Shown: positions 1 through 7,893 of the stretch, piece by piece
How positions within the stretch are numbered: the first letter of the stretch is position 1
Layout of the letters: each line of letters begins with the position of its first letter
NCBI GenBank assembly: GCA_020073585.1
Contig: JAIQEV010000026.1
Coordinates: 1-48,046 of the forward strand
Source of the DNA: Terriglobia bacterium
GTDB lineage: Bacteria; Acidobacteriota; Terriglobia; Acidiferrales; UBA7541
Length of the DNA: 48,046 nucleotides
Direction of reading: 5' to 3'
Program-made: the position numbers and the translations under genes
The notes under the pieces: generated by a model
What the model saw: only the letters and a program-made list of their open reading frames with translations
The model's database searches: none
What the model was told of the DNA's origin: nothing

Positions 1-159
1 GCCGTCGGCCCTGGCGCCGTGCAAGGCAAAGAAGAGCGCGCCGGGCTGCACCTTTGCGGAGTGACAAACGACCTGGCGGACTTCCACGTCTGCAACAACG
101 GGCGCTGCCCCCGCCGCGGGGACCCGCTCCACACCTTGCAATAGTTCGCCAAGCTTCAT
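1..159 (-). CDS. murE: UDP-N-acetylmuramyl-tripeptide synthetase MurE, N-terminal fragment
   Basis: Only the first 53 codons lie in the window; the gene continues past the left edge. MurE adds the third amino acid (usually meso-diaminopimelate) to UDP-MurNAc-L-Ala-D-Glu in the cytoplasm during peptidoglycan precursor synthesis. The visible N-terminus begins MKLGELLQGVE and contains a Ser-rich stretch followed by VQPGALFFALHGARADG, the typical Mur-ligase N-terminal UDP-binding pattern (residues about 32-53). It follows ftsI in the usual dcw order, separated by 116 bp. Identification is from the N-terminus and gene order only; murF shares a weaker version of this pattern, but position directly after ftsI favours murE. 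Confidence 0.85.
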   Translation of the reverse strand, partial: MKLGELLQGVERVPAAGAAPVVADVEVRQVVCHSAKVQPGALFFALHGARADG

Positions 160-216
160 GCTCTGCCCTTCACCCGTGCCCGGAGCCTTCTCCGGGGCTT
201 CCTCGCTGTTTCCATC

Positions 217-243
217 TTTTTCAAGCGTGCCCGCACAGCGGGC
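217..243. repeat. REP-like palindrome between ftsI and murE
   Basis: The 15-nt inverted repeat GCCCGC-ACA-GCGGGC lies at 229-243, preceded on the plus strand by TTTTTCAAGCGT. Read on the minus strand it is a hairpin followed by ACGCTTGAAAA, the same arrangement as the element in front of gpsA (26396-26425). It could form an RNA hairpin in the ftsI-murE transcript. Confidence 0.5.
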
Positions 244-275
244 GACGCCTTCCGGCGCGTGACGCACTCTGCTGC

Positions 276-2384
276 TCATCTCCGTTTTTCCGCTGCCGCG
301 CGGGGCTTCCGCGGCGGCGGATTCAGCGCCGCCGGCGGCGCTGCGCCGAAGCGCACAACTATTTTACTGCCGCGGCGGACTTTCGCGCCGGGCTGCGGCG
401 ATTGCTCGGTAACCACGCCCGTGCCCACCAGCACCGGGTCGAGGCCGAGGCGCAGGCAGTCCCGGGTGACGTCGCGCATGGTCTTGCCCTGGAGCAGGGG
501 CACGGCGATGTCGCCGCCTTGGTCCACAGCAATGGTGACGCTGGGGGCCTCCGACTTCGTCCTTCTATTAGATTCACTCAGGGCCCCTTCGGGCTGTGCG
601 GAAAAATCGACGGCCGCAAAATCTTCGAGGTTGCCAGCGTCGCGCCCGTCGCCCTTCCCGGCCGGGCCGTGGTAGGAGGCCAGCAGCAGTCGCCGGCTCC
701 CGGGGACGTCGCGCGGCACATCCAGGTAGGCCAGGACCTGCTCGGCAACGCGCTTGAAGACCGGCGCGGCCACCTGCCCGCCTTCGTGCAGGCCTTCGGG
801 GGAATCGAGGGAAACCAGTATGGTCACCGCCGGATTGTTGAGCGGCGCAAAGCCCGAAAACGAGGCGATGAGCTTGTCCGGGGAGTAGCGTCCGGTGGCC
901 GGATCGATCTTCTGCGCCGAGCCGGTCTTGCCCGCGGCGGTCCAGCCGTCCAAGCGGGCGAGTTTGCCGGTGCCCTCCAGGACCACGCCCTCCATCAGGC
1001 GGCGCAGCGTCGCGGCAGTCTCCGGACGGATGACGCGCCGCGGCTCTTCGGGGGCCAGCAGGGCGGGTACGGACGCCGCTTCCTCTCCGCGGCGGAGTTC
1101 CTGGACGACGCGCGGCTTGTGCAGCAGACCGCCGTTGGCGATGGCGGAAACCGCGGTAACCAGCTGGATGGGGGTGACGCCGACCTCCTGCCCCATGGAG
1201 ATGGAGCCGATGGAGACGGGGGTCCAATTCTCCAAGCGCCGCAGCAGCCCCTTGCTCTCGCCGGGCAGGTCCACGCCGGTGGGGGCGCCGAAGCCGAAGG
1301 CGCGGATGTATTCGTAAAATTTGGGAGCGCCAAGACGCAGGGCGATCTTGATGGCACCGACATCGCTGGACTGCGCCAGAATCTCTTTCACGGTGAGCAG
1401 GCCGAAGGGCTTGTGGTCACGGATGCGGTGGCCGGCGACGTACACGGCGCCGTTCTGGCAGTCGAAGACCTCCTCGGGACGGATGAGGCGCTCATCGAAG
1501 GCCGCGGCCAGGGTAATGAGCTTGAAGGTGGAGCCGGGCTCGTAGAGGGCGCTGATGGCGCGGTCCATGTGCGCTTCGGCGGGGCTGTCGCCGGCGGCGT
1601 TGGGATTGAAGCGCGGCCAGTTGGCGACGGCCAGGAGCTCGCCGGTGGCGGGGTTCTGGACCACCACGGTGCCGGCCACGGCGTGAGTGCGGGCGATGGC
1701 CGCGGCCAATTCGCGCTCGGCGATGTATTGGATCTTTTCGTCCAGGGTCAGGACCACGCTGGCGGTGCTGTCGCGCGTGGTTTCCGTGGCGTCGAACCAG
1801 CGGCGCCGGGCGTCGGACATGACCAGTATTTTTTCGGCTTTGCCGCGGATCTGGCTGTCGAGGGCGTATTCGATGCCGCCGATACCCTTTTCGTCCAGGT
1901 CCACGTAGCCCAGGACGTGCGCGGCCAGCTCGCGCTTGGGATAGAAGCGCTGGTTTTCCTTCTGGAAGTAGACCCCGCGGAGGTTGAGCGCGGCCAGGGC
2001 CTGGGCCTTTTCCGGGGGCAGCTTGCGGGCGATCCACACGAAGGAGCGCGAGGGATCGAGGCGCGCTTCGAGGACGTCGCGGGGAATGTGCAGGACGCTG
2101 GAGAGCAGGCGCGCGGCCAGTTGCGTGTCGCGAATCTCCGCGGGCACGGCGAAGGCGGAATCCACGGGGATGCTCATGGCCAGGGGATGCAGGTTGCGGT
2201 CGTAGATCGAGCCGCGGCGCGGGGTGACCTCGACGATGCGCTGCTGCTGGCGCTGCGCGCGGCCCAGATAGTCGCTGTAACGGAAAAGCTGCAGGTAGGC
2301 CAGGCGGCCGGTCACGCCGAGCATCCAGAGCAGCGCCACGCCGGCAACCAGGAGCAAACGGACGTGGGAACGGGGCGCTGACAT
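276..2384 (-). CDS. ftsI: Division transpeptidase FtsI/PBP3 with C-terminal PASTA domain
   Basis: Class B penicillin-binding protein that cross-links septal peptidoglycan in the periplasm. The 702-residue product has an N-terminal membrane anchor (about 8-30), a PBP dimerisation region (about 50-200) and a transpeptidase domain. Catalytic motifs are visible: STFK with nucleophile Ser285, SSD at 339-341 in the SxN position, and KTG at 486-488. A single PASTA-like domain occupies the C-terminal 90 residues (VPLLQGKTMRDV onward), followed by a basic, Pro/Ala-rich tail. It sits between ftsL and murE in the dcw operon. PASTA domains on FtsI-type proteins bind peptidoglycan or beta-lactams in some families. 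The aspartate in the second motif, where asparagine is usual, is noteworthy. Confidence 0.95.
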   Translation of the reverse strand: MSAPRSHVRLLLVAGVALLWMLGVTGRLAYLQLFRYSDYLGRAQRQQQRIVEVTPRRGSIYDRNLHPLAMSIPVDSAFAVPAEIRDTQLAARLLSSVLHIPRDVLEARLDPSRSFVWIARKLPPEKAQALAALNLRGVYFQKENQRFYPKRELAAHVLGYVDLDEKGIGGIEYALDSQIRGKAEKILVMSDARRRWFDATETTRDSTASVVLTLDEKIQYIAERELAAAIARTHAVAGTVVVQNPATGELLAVANWPRFNPNAAGDSPAEAHMDRAISALYEPGSTFKLITLAAAFDERLIRPEEVFDCQNGAVYVAGHRIRDHKPFGLLTVKEILAQSSDVGAIKIALRLGAPKFYEYIRAFGFGAPTGVDLPGESKGLLRRLENWTPVSIGSISMGQEVGVTPIQLVTAVSAIANGGLLHKPRVVQELRRGEEAASVPALLAPEEPRRVIRPETAATLRRLMEGVVLEGTGKLARLDGWTAAGKTGSAQKIDPATGRYSPDKLIASFSGFAPLNNPAVTILVSLDSPEGLHEGGQVAAPVFKRVAEQVLAYLDVPRDVPGSRRLLLASYHGPAGKGDGRDAGNLEDFAAVDFSAQPEGALSESNRRTKSEAPSVTIAVDQGGDIAVPLLQGKTMRDVTRDCLRLGLDPVLVGTGVVTEQSPQPGAKVRRGSKIVVRFGAAPPAALNPPPRKPRAAAEKRR

Positions 2385-2448
2385 GTCGTTTCAGGCCGGC
2401 CGGTGTTTTTCCGCGCTGCGCACCGCCGCTTGCCTCCTTGTTTTGGGC

Positions 2449-2463
2449 GACCGCACAGCGGTC
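2449..2463. repeat. REP-like palindrome between ftsL and ftsI
   Basis: Perfect inverted repeat GACCGC-ACA-GCGGTC in the 142-bp ftsL-ftsI gap. Same core as the elements at 229-243, 26396-26412 and 38657-38673. The gap shows no other recognisable feature. Confidence 0.5.
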
Positions 2464-2526
2464 CGCCCTGGTTGGCTCGCGGGCCGTGCTGGCGTCCGCC
2501 CCGGCGGTTCTGGAACTGTGGCGCGG

Positions 2527-2946
2527 CTATTGCGCGCGGCCGGGCCGCGCCTCGCGCACGGAGGCTAGTTCCGCGCCGCTGGGGCCGCTGCCGGCCTCCA
2601 TCTGGTTCGGCAGAGGCTCGGTCAGGCCGAGCTGGCGGCGCGCGATCAGATCGATGCGGCTGGGATTGCGCAGACCGGCCACTTCCAGCTTGAGTTCGGT
2701 GTTGGTGGCCGAGGCCTGGGTTTGCCGGGCCTTCAAATCCTCGAGCTGGAAACTGAGCTCGATGCAGCGGAAGCGCTGGTAGCCGTAGCACAGAAAGAAA
2801 GCGGCGACGGCGCACCACAGGGCCACGGTGCGCGCCAGGTCGCGGGTGCGCGCGGGCTGCATGGCGCGGACCAGCCGCGAGTTGTCAATGCGCTTGATGG
2901 TGTGAAATTCGGTCATGCCGGCCCGCTTCTTCCCAAGGAAACTCAT
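2527..2946 (-). CDS. ftsL: Cell-division protein FtsL-like
   Basis: Small bitopic protein of 139 residues, expected in the FtsQLB complex that links the divisome to septal synthesis. The N-terminus is basic and cytoplasmic, one membrane span covers about residues 38-56, and residues about 62-92 look like a coiled coil with heptad leucines, followed by NPSRIDLIARRQLGL, which matches the end of the FtsL/DivIC fold. The tail after residue 112 is Gly/Pro/Ala-rich. The chosen ATG overlaps the rsmH stop as ATGA, suggesting translational coupling; an internal ATG at 2916 (MTEFHTIKRID) is an alternative. FtsL sequences are poorly conserved, so the call relies on topology and its place between rsmH and ftsI. 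Confidence 0.8.
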   Translation of the reverse strand: MSFLGKKRAGMTEFHTIKRIDNSRLVRAMQPARTRDLARTVALWCAVAAFFLCYGYQRFRCIELSFQLEDLKARQTQASATNTELKLEVAGLRNPSRIDLIARRQLGLTEPLPNQMEAGSGPSGAELASVREARPGRAQ

Positions 2947-3818
2947 ATTTTCTCGGCGCAGCGGAGCTTCGCGCTGCGCGCCCGCGGATTGGCCGCGATT
3001 TCCGCGGCCCCCGGGGGGATCACATGCTTGGTCAGGTTGCGCAGCACCCCCTGGCGCTCGCCTTCCCGAAAAGCCTGTTTCACCAAGCGGTCTTCCCGCG
3101 AGTGGTAGCTGAGCACCACCCAGCGGCCGCCGGAATTCAAAGTAGCAGGGGTCCGGAGAAGAAACTGCCCGAGTTCCTCCACCTCTCGATTCACCGCTAT
3201 CCGCAGCGCCAGAAATGTTTTTGTCGCGGGATGCAGTTTCTGCCTTCCCCATTGCTTCCGGGCCCCTGCTACAACCGTTGCCAGGTGCGCGGTATCCCGG
3301 ATGGGACGCGCGCGGACAATCGCCCTGGCGATCCTTCTGGAATCGTGCTCTTCGGCTTCCCGATAGAGCAGGTCGGCCAGTTCGTGCTCCGGCCAGCGAT
3401 TCACAATCTCGTCTGCGGTTTCGGCGTCGCGGTCGTCCATGCGCATGTCCAGCGGACCCGCTTCGCGAAACGAAAAGCCGCGCTCGGCGCGGTCAAGCTG
3501 CATGCTGGAAACTCCCAGATCGGCCAGTACGCCGTCCAGCGGCGGCAGCCCCAGCTCCTGCACGACCGTCGCAATCCTGGAAAACGCCGACTGCACCAGC
3601 GTCACCGTCGCCCCAAAGCTCTTCAGGCGCTCCCGCGCCAGCTCGATAGCCCGTGCGTCCCGGTCCAGGCCGATCAACCGCCCGGAGGTCAACTGCCGGG
3701 CGATGGCTTCCGAATGGCCGCCGGCGCCCAGGGTGGCGTCCAGATACGTTCCGTCGGGCCTGATTCGCAGCCATTCGAGCACCTCCTGCAAGAGCACCGG
3801 CGTGTGCGGCGCTGTCAA
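2943..3818 (-). CDS. rsmH: 16S rRNA (cytosine-1402-N4) methyltransferase RsmH
   Basis: Uses S-adenosylmethionine to methylate N4 of C1402 in the decoding centre of 16S rRNA. The product is 291 residues, slightly short of the usual 300-315. It starts with the family signature HTPVLLQEVLEWL, followed by the SAM-binding loop LGAGGHS at about 30-36, GLDRDARAI and DLGVSSMQLDRAERGFSF, then a C-terminal half with VVLSYHSREDRLVK. It lies 27 bp after mraZ and overlaps ftsL by four bases. All expected motifs are present. Confidence 0.97.
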   Translation of the reverse strand: MTAPHTPVLLQEVLEWLRIRPDGTYLDATLGAGGHSEAIARQLTSGRLIGLDRDARAIELARERLKSFGATVTLVQSAFSRIATVVQELGLPPLDGVLADLGVSSMQLDRAERGFSFREAGPLDMRMDDRDAETADEIVNRWPEHELADLLYREAEEHDSRRIARAIVRARPIRDTAHLATVVAGARKQWGRQKLHPATKTFLALRIAVNREVEELGQFLLRTPATLNSGGRWVVLSYHSREDRLVKQAFREGERQGVLRNLTKHVIPPGAAEIAANPRARSAKLRCAEKI

Positions 3819-3845
3819 TTTCGCCCTGCCCCGGCTTTTCCAGCC

Positions 3846-4286
3846 TCAAATCCCCAAATCTTCCAAGGCCTTGTCGTCGTCTTCGGTGTACGGCGAATTC
3901 TTCAGGTCTTCCATCACCCGGCCGTGGTTCATGACCTCGAGATAGTCCAGGTTGCCGAAGACGTCCACTTCGCCCTTCATCCGCGCCGCCTCGCGCAGCA
4001 CCGCGGGCACCAGCACCCGGCCCTGCCCGTCCACTTCCACCGTCTGCCCGAAATAGCTGGTGCGCATCAGGAACTTCCTCTTGGCCCGGTTCTGCGAGGA
4101 GACTTTGGCCAGCTTGTCCTCGATTTCAGACCAGACCTTCATCGGATAGATCCGCGCCGATTCCCCCGTGGTGCTGGTGATATAGAACTGGTTGCCATAC
4201 TCCTTGAGCGCGTCGAGAAACACGGCAGGTATCTTCAACCGACCCTTCTCGTCTACCTTCGCCGGACAGTTTCCCCGTAGTTTCAT
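3846..4286 (-). CDS. mraZ: Transcriptional regulator MraZ
   Basis: DNA-binding regulator at the head of the dcw cluster, usually repressing its own operon. The 146-residue protein has two AbrB-like repeats: the first begins near KVDEKGRLKIPAVF (about 10-23), the second near EVDGQGRVLVPAVLRE (about 83-98), the normal MraZ layout. It has an acidic C-terminal tail (TEDDDKALEDLGI). Direct repeats matching MraZ boxes lie immediately upstream at 4366-4393 over the predicted transcription start, so autoregulation is likely. It is the first gene of the minus-strand mraZ-rsmH-ftsL-ftsI-murE unit. Confidence 0.97.
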   Translation of the reverse strand: MKLRGNCPAKVDEKGRLKIPAVFLDALKEYGNQFYITSTTGESARIYPMKVWSEIEDKLAKVSSQNRAKRKFLMRTSYFGQTVEVDGQGRVLVPAVLREAARMKGEVDVFGNLDYLEVMNHGRVMEDLKNSPYTEDDDKALEDLGI

Positions 4287-4365
4287 GAACTTGGCTCAAA
4301 GCGTGGCGGCGATTATGACGAATCACCACGACCCTCTAATTCCCTCTACTCTTCCCTACTGCTCA

Positions 4366-4417
4366 CCACTTTCTACCACTTTGTGCCACATGATAGACCG
4401 GATTTGCGGCTTGTCAA
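4366..4417 (-). promoter_or_regulatory. dcw promoter with MraZ boxes
   Basis: On the minus strand the sequence reads TTGACA (4417-4412), a 16-bp spacer and TATCAT (4395-4390), a near-consensus housekeeping promoter. Just downstream, two AAAGTGG boxes lie exactly 10 bp apart (AAAGTG at 4382-4377 and 4372-4367), preceded 10 bp earlier by a degenerate CATGTGG. AAAGTGK repeats with 10-bp period are the published MraZ operator form in mollicutes. The boxes cover the predicted transcription start near 4383, as expected for repression by MraZ. Confidence 0.8.
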
Positions 4418-4651
4418 GGGGAAATCTCACAATTGCGAGGGATATTTCGCAAGGCTCAAGGAGGGGGTGGAGGACTCCGCGCAAGGCGGCGAAAAAGCCC
4501 CCAGGGATTGCGCTCCGGGGCCACGCAGCGACCAGGATTGGTGGTGGCCTTCCGGCTCCCGGTACGGGTGCCAGTGCACAGCGGTGGAGGCCCGGCCGGG
4601 CCCACGCGTCGGAAATGCCGCGCCGGCAGAATGGGCCGTGAAAAAAACTTT
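4418..4651. other. Divergent intergenic region, no gene seen
   Basis: Together with the flanking promoters this fills the 453-bp gap between the starts of mraZ and pqqA. I see no convincing reading frame with a ribosome-binding site, no RNA gene and no strong terminator. It contains a plus-strand A-run then T-run (AAAAAAACTTTTT near 4641) just before the putative pqq promoter. Confidence 0.5.
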
Positions 4652-4679
4652 TTGCGGCAGCGAGGGGCAACGCTATACT
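4652..4679 (+). promoter_or_regulatory. Putative promoter of the pqq operon
   Basis: TATACT at 4674-4679 is a good -10 box; TTGCGG 16 bp upstream (4652-4657) is only a weak -35. The predicted start near 4686 would give a leader of about 55 nt before pqqA. An AGGGGGG run about 8 nt before the pqqA ATG is a strong ribosome-binding site. Confidence 0.4.
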
Positions 4680-4739
4680 GCGCGGGTCGCGCCGGCTGAG
4701 CGGGCGCGGCGGGATGACGACTCGCAGGGGGGTTCACCA

Positions 4740-4817
4740 ATGGAATGGGTCACGCCGCAGCACGAAGAAATCGATCTCAACTGCGAAATCAGCTCCTACG
4801 CCAACGCCGAACTGTAA
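4740..4817 (+). CDS. pqqA: Coenzyme PQQ precursor peptide PqqA
   Basis: The 25-residue substrate peptide for pyrroloquinoline quinone synthesis. It begins MEWVTPQHEEIDLNCEIS and contains the invariant Glu16 and Tyr20 in the EISSY motif; PqqE joins these two side chains and the rest of the peptide is discarded. Length is typical (22-30 residues). A strong AGGGGGG ribosome-binding site precedes the ATG and the stop is 7 bp before pqqB. It is too short for ordinary gene finders, but the Glu-x3-Tyr motif and operon position make it secure. Confidence 0.96.
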   Translation: MEWVTPQHEEIDLNCEISSYANAEL

Positions 4818-4824
4818 GCCTTGA

Positions 4825-5757
4825 ATGCGCGTCAAGGTTCTCGGCTCGGCCGCCGGGGGCGGATTCCCCCAGTGGAATTGCGCCTGCCGCAATTGCAGCC
4901 GCCTGCGGGAAGGCGCCCTGCGCGGCCGTGCGCGTACGCAGGCGCAGATGGCCGTCTCACCCGATGACTCTTCCTGGTTCCTCCTGAACGCTTCTCCCGA
5001 CCTGCGGCAACAACTCTCCGGACATTCTGACTTTGCTCCGCAGGGCGCATCGCGCAGCACCTCCATCTCCGCAATCCTGCTTACGAGTGCGGACGTGGAT
5101 TGCGTAATGGGCCTGCTCCATCTGCGGGAATTCCAGCCGCTGCGGATCTATTCGACCTTATCGGTGCGGCGCATACTGACCGAGGACAACAGTCTTTTCC
5201 GCACGTTGACACGCTCCAACCCTCCGGTGCGCTGGGAGACTCTTCCCCTGGACCGGCTGATTCCCCTCGTCGCCCAGGGCCCGGCCGGAGCAAGAATGAA
5301 CCTTTTCTGCAAGGCCGTGCCGCTGAGCGGGAGCTTTCCGGAGTACGTGAGCGAGGATCTGCGGAGCAGCTTGCCCGAAGAAGAAGCCGTGATCGGCCTG
5401 CAACTGGTGCAAAACGAGAAAAGGTTTTTCTATGCGCCCAGCCTGCCGGGCCGCGGAGAGGATTGGAAACGACGCGTCGGCGAGAGCCAGCTGGCACTGA
5501 TTGATGGGACGTTCTGGACCGATGACGAACTCGTCAAGATACAAGGCAGCGCCAAGTCCGCCCGGCAGATGGGGCATCTGCCGATTTCCGGCGCAAGCGG
5601 TCTTCTCGGGCAACTGCAGTCAGCCCATAACACCCGCCGCGTGCTCATCCATGTGAACAACACCAATCCCATTCTCGATGAAGAGAGCGCGGAGCACCGG
5701 ACGGTGCTGGATGCGGGGTGGGAAATCGCCTACGATGGGATGGAGCTTGAATTGTGA
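4825..5757 (+). CDS. pqqB: PQQ biosynthesis protein PqqB
   Basis: Metallo-beta-lactamase-fold protein, 310 residues, proposed to hydroxylate the tyrosine-derived part of the PQQ precursor. Characteristic features are the N-terminal GSAAGGGFPQWNC followed by CRNC (Cys19, Cys21, Cys24), FLLNASPDLRQQL (about 52-64) and the C-terminal HVNNTNPIL near residue 275. At the position where the family usually has an Asp-His pair of the degenerate metal motif this copy reads SADVDC (Asp92-Cys93), an unusual substitution. Its stop overlaps the GTG start of pqqC by GTGA, indicating coupling. Confidence 0.96.
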   Translation: MRVKVLGSAAGGGFPQWNCACRNCSRLREGALRGRARTQAQMAVSPDDSSWFLLNASPDLRQQLSGHSDFAPQGASRSTSISAILLTSADVDCVMGLLHLREFQPLRIYSTLSVRRILTEDNSLFRTLTRSNPPVRWETLPLDRLIPLVAQGPAGARMNLFCKAVPLSGSFPEYVSEDLRSSLPEEEAVIGLQLVQNEKRFFYAPSLPGRGEDWKRRVGESQLALIDGTFWTDDELVKIQGSAKSARQMGHLPISGASGLLGQLQSAHNTRRVLIHVNNTNPILDEESAEHRTVLDAGWEIAYDGMELEL

Positions 5758-6506
5758 CGGATCTCGAGAACAGAGCGCCGCTGTGCGAAGCGGAATTTAT
5801 CGCCGGCTTTCACGCCATCGGCGCGGAACGCTATCACCACCGGCATCCCTTCCATCTCCTGATGCACGAGGGGCATCTTACGCGGGGGCAGTTGCAGGCC
5901 TGGGCGCTGAACCGCTACGCGTATCAGAGTTACATCCCGATCAAGGACGCGGCGATCCTGGCGCGCAGCGAGGACCCGGAATTTCGCCGGGCCTGGCGGA
6001 AGCGCATCATCGACCATGACGGGGATGCGGCGCACGCGGGCGGGATTGAAAAGTGGCTGCGGCTGGTGGAAGCCACCGGGCTTTCCCGGGAGCTGGCCCT
6101 GCGCGCTGAAGGCATCCTGCCCGCAACGCGCTACGCCGTCGAAGCCTATGTGCATCTGGTGAGCACTCGGCCGTTTTTGGAAGCGGTGGCCTCTTCCCTC
6201 ACGGAACTCTTCTCCGGCAAGCTCATCGCCCTGCGCATGGACCGCCTGCGCCAGCACTATCCCTGGCTCTCCGGCGGGCTCGACTATTTTCAGGGACGCC
6301 TCACGCAAGCGCCCGCAGACGCGGAGTTCGCGCTCGCCTGGGTGGTGCGCAATGCGCGAACGCGCGAAGAACAGGAACGCGCCTGGGGGGCGCTGCGCGC
6401 GAAATGCGACATTCTGTGGGCCATGCTCGACGCGCTCCATTTCGCCTACGTCGCGCCCGCGTGGCCGCCCCCCGGAGCGTTTCGTCCCGCGGAGAATCCT
6501 CGATGA
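5754..6506 (+). CDS. pqqC: Pyrroloquinoline-quinone synthase PqqC
   Basis: Cofactor-free oxidase that performs the last step, ring closure and eight-electron oxidation of AHQQ to PQQ. The 250-residue all-helical protein is family length. Diagnostic stretches include HPFHLLMHEGHLTRGQLQ, NRYAYQSYIPIKDAAIL and RIIDHDGD, and a C-terminal DALHFAYV. The GTG start lies in the GTGA overlap with pqqB, and the stop overlaps pqqD as ATGA, so all four downstream cistrons appear coupled. The last 15 residues are Pro-rich and not conserved. Confidence 0.97.
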   Translation: MTDLENRAPLCEAEFIAGFHAIGAERYHHRHPFHLLMHEGHLTRGQLQAWALNRYAYQSYIPIKDAAILARSEDPEFRRAWRKRIIDHDGDAAHAGGIEKWLRLVEATGLSRELALRAEGILPATRYAVEAYVHLVSTRPFLEAVASSLTELFSGKLIALRMDRLRQHYPWLSGGLDYFQGRLTQAPADAEFALAWVVRNARTREEQERAWGALRAKCDILWAMLDALHFAYVAPAWPPPGAFRPAENPR

Positions 6507-6781
6507 CGCCGGAGCAGCACAGGAAACCGCGCCTCGCCCCCGGCTGCCGGATGAACGATAAAAGTCAGCAACCGCGAGTCTTGTTGATGCCGGAGAAGGC
6601 GCTGCGGCTGAACGGGCCAAGCCTCGAAATCGTCGAGCGCTGCGACGGAAAACACACCGTGCAGCAGATCATCGTCCAACTGCAGAAGCTCTATTCGAAA
6701 GGCGACCCGCAGAAGGTCGAGGACGATATTCTCGGCTATCTCGCGCTGCTGCACGAGCAGCGCGCGCTGGATTTTGAATGA
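6503..6781 (+). CDS. pqqD: PQQ peptide chaperone PqqD
   Basis: Small RiPP-recognition protein (92 residues) that binds PqqA and presents it to PqqE. The core from about residue 25 reads PRVLLMPEKALRLNGPSLEI, then VERCDGKHTVQQIIVQL, which is the PqqD wing-helix fold. The first 20 residues are extra and basic; an internal ATG at residue 17 is a possible alternative start, but the ATGA overlap with pqqC favours the longer form. The stop again overlaps the next start (ATGA) of pqqE. Confidence 0.93.
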   Translation: MTPEQHRKPRLAPGCRMNDKSQQPRVLLMPEKALRLNGPSLEIVERCDGKHTVQQIIVQLQKLYSKGDPQKVEDDILGYLALLHEQRALDFE

Positions 6782-7893
6782 ATGCCGGCGCTGCTCCTCC
6801 CCTTGCGCTGGTTGCCGAGCTGACGCACCGCTGCCCGCTGCACTGCGTCTACTGTTCGAATCCCCTGCAAATGTCGCCGCGGGATGCGGAGCTCCCGCCG
6901 GAAATCTGGATGCGCGTCTTCCGCGAAGCGGCGGCGCTGGGCGTTCTCCAGACGGACTTCACCGGCGGCGAGCCGCTGGCGCGTCCCGATCTAGCCGAGC
7001 TCATCCGGGCGGCGCGCGACGCGGGTCTTTATGTCAGCCTCATTACCTCCGGCCTGCCGCTCGAGGAAAAGCGGCTCGAAGAGCTCGTGCGCGCCGGGCT
7101 CGACCACCTGCAACTCAGCTTTCAGGGAGCTCGGGAAGAGAGCGCGAACGAGTTTTCCGGAGCCCGCGCGCATGCCCAGAAGCTCCGCGTGCTCAAATGG
7201 CTGCGCGGGCAGCGCATCGGGCTGACACTCAATTTCGTGCTGCACCGCCGCAATCTGGACCAACTGGAAGAGATGATTGCGCTGGGGGAAGCCTCCGGCG
7301 CGGGACGCATCGAATTCGCCCACGTGCAGTATTATGGCTGGGCGTTTGCCAACCGCGAGCGCTTGCTGCCCACGCGCGAGCAGCTCGACCGTTCCCTGGC
7401 CGTCCTGAAAGAAGCCGAAGCGCGGCTGCTGGGGAAGATCCGCCTCGTCCATGTCGTGCCCGACTATTACGCCAAGTATCCCAAGGCGTGCATGGGCGGC
7501 TGGGGGCGGAAGATCCTCCTGGTCACGCCGAGCGGAGATGCGCTTCCCTGCCACGCGGCGCAACTCCTTCCCGTGATGCGCTTCGAAAACGTGCGCGACC
7601 GCAACCTGCGGGAGATCTGGGAATCGTCCGAGGCATTCCGGAAATTCCGCGGCGAAGAGTGGATGCCGGAGCCGTGCCGGAGCTGCGAGCGCCGCGCGCA
7701 GGATTTCGGGGGATGCCGCTGCCAGGCGTTTCTTCTGACGGGGGAAGCGGCCGCGACCGATCCCGTCTGCTCGCTCTCTCCGCAGCGGCCGCGCGTGGAT
7801 GCGATCGTCGCCGCCGCCAACGCCGCTCCGGCAGCGGCCTGCACCACAACGGACTGGCTCTACCGGCCCAATCCCCCCTCTAATTCAGCCTAG
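6778..7893 (+). CDS. pqqE: PqqA peptide cyclase PqqE (radical SAM)
   Basis: Radical SAM/SPASM enzyme that forms the carbon-carbon link between Glu16 and Tyr20 of PqqA. The radical SAM cluster motif is Cys19-x3-Cys23-x2-Cys26 (HRCPLHCVYCSNPL). TGGEPLARPDL follows near residue 62. The C-terminal SPASM region has the expected extra cysteines in KACMGGW, PCHAA, PCRSCERR, GGCRCQAF and DPVC. Length 371 is normal. It ends the operon, and its last four bases overlap the end of the convergent MFS gene, with no visible terminator between them. Confidence 0.97.
   Translation: MNAGAAPPLALVAELTHRCPLHCVYCSNPLQMSPRDAELPPEIWMRVFREAAALGVLQTDFTGGEPLARPDLAELIRAARDAGLYVSLITSGLPLEEKRLEELVRAGLDHLQLSFQGAREESANEFSGARAHAQKLRVLKWLRGQRIGLTLNFVLHRRNLDQLEEMIALGEASGAGRIEFAHVQYYGWAFANRERLLPTREQLDRSLAVLKEAEARLLGKIRLVHVVPDYYAKYPKACMGGWGRKILLVTPSGDALPCHAAQLLPVMRFENVRDRNLREIWESSEAFRKFRGEEWMPEPCRSCERRAQDFGGCRCQAFLLTGEAAATDPVCSLSPQRPRVDAIVAAANAAPAAACTTTDWLYRPNPPSNSA

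Noticed and set aside
54-2381. 775-codon plus-strand frame over ftsI
   Set aside because: Antisense shadow of ftsI; no ribosome-binding site or motif. The same holds for long shadows at 27465-30395, 34637-37456 and 41082-42854.
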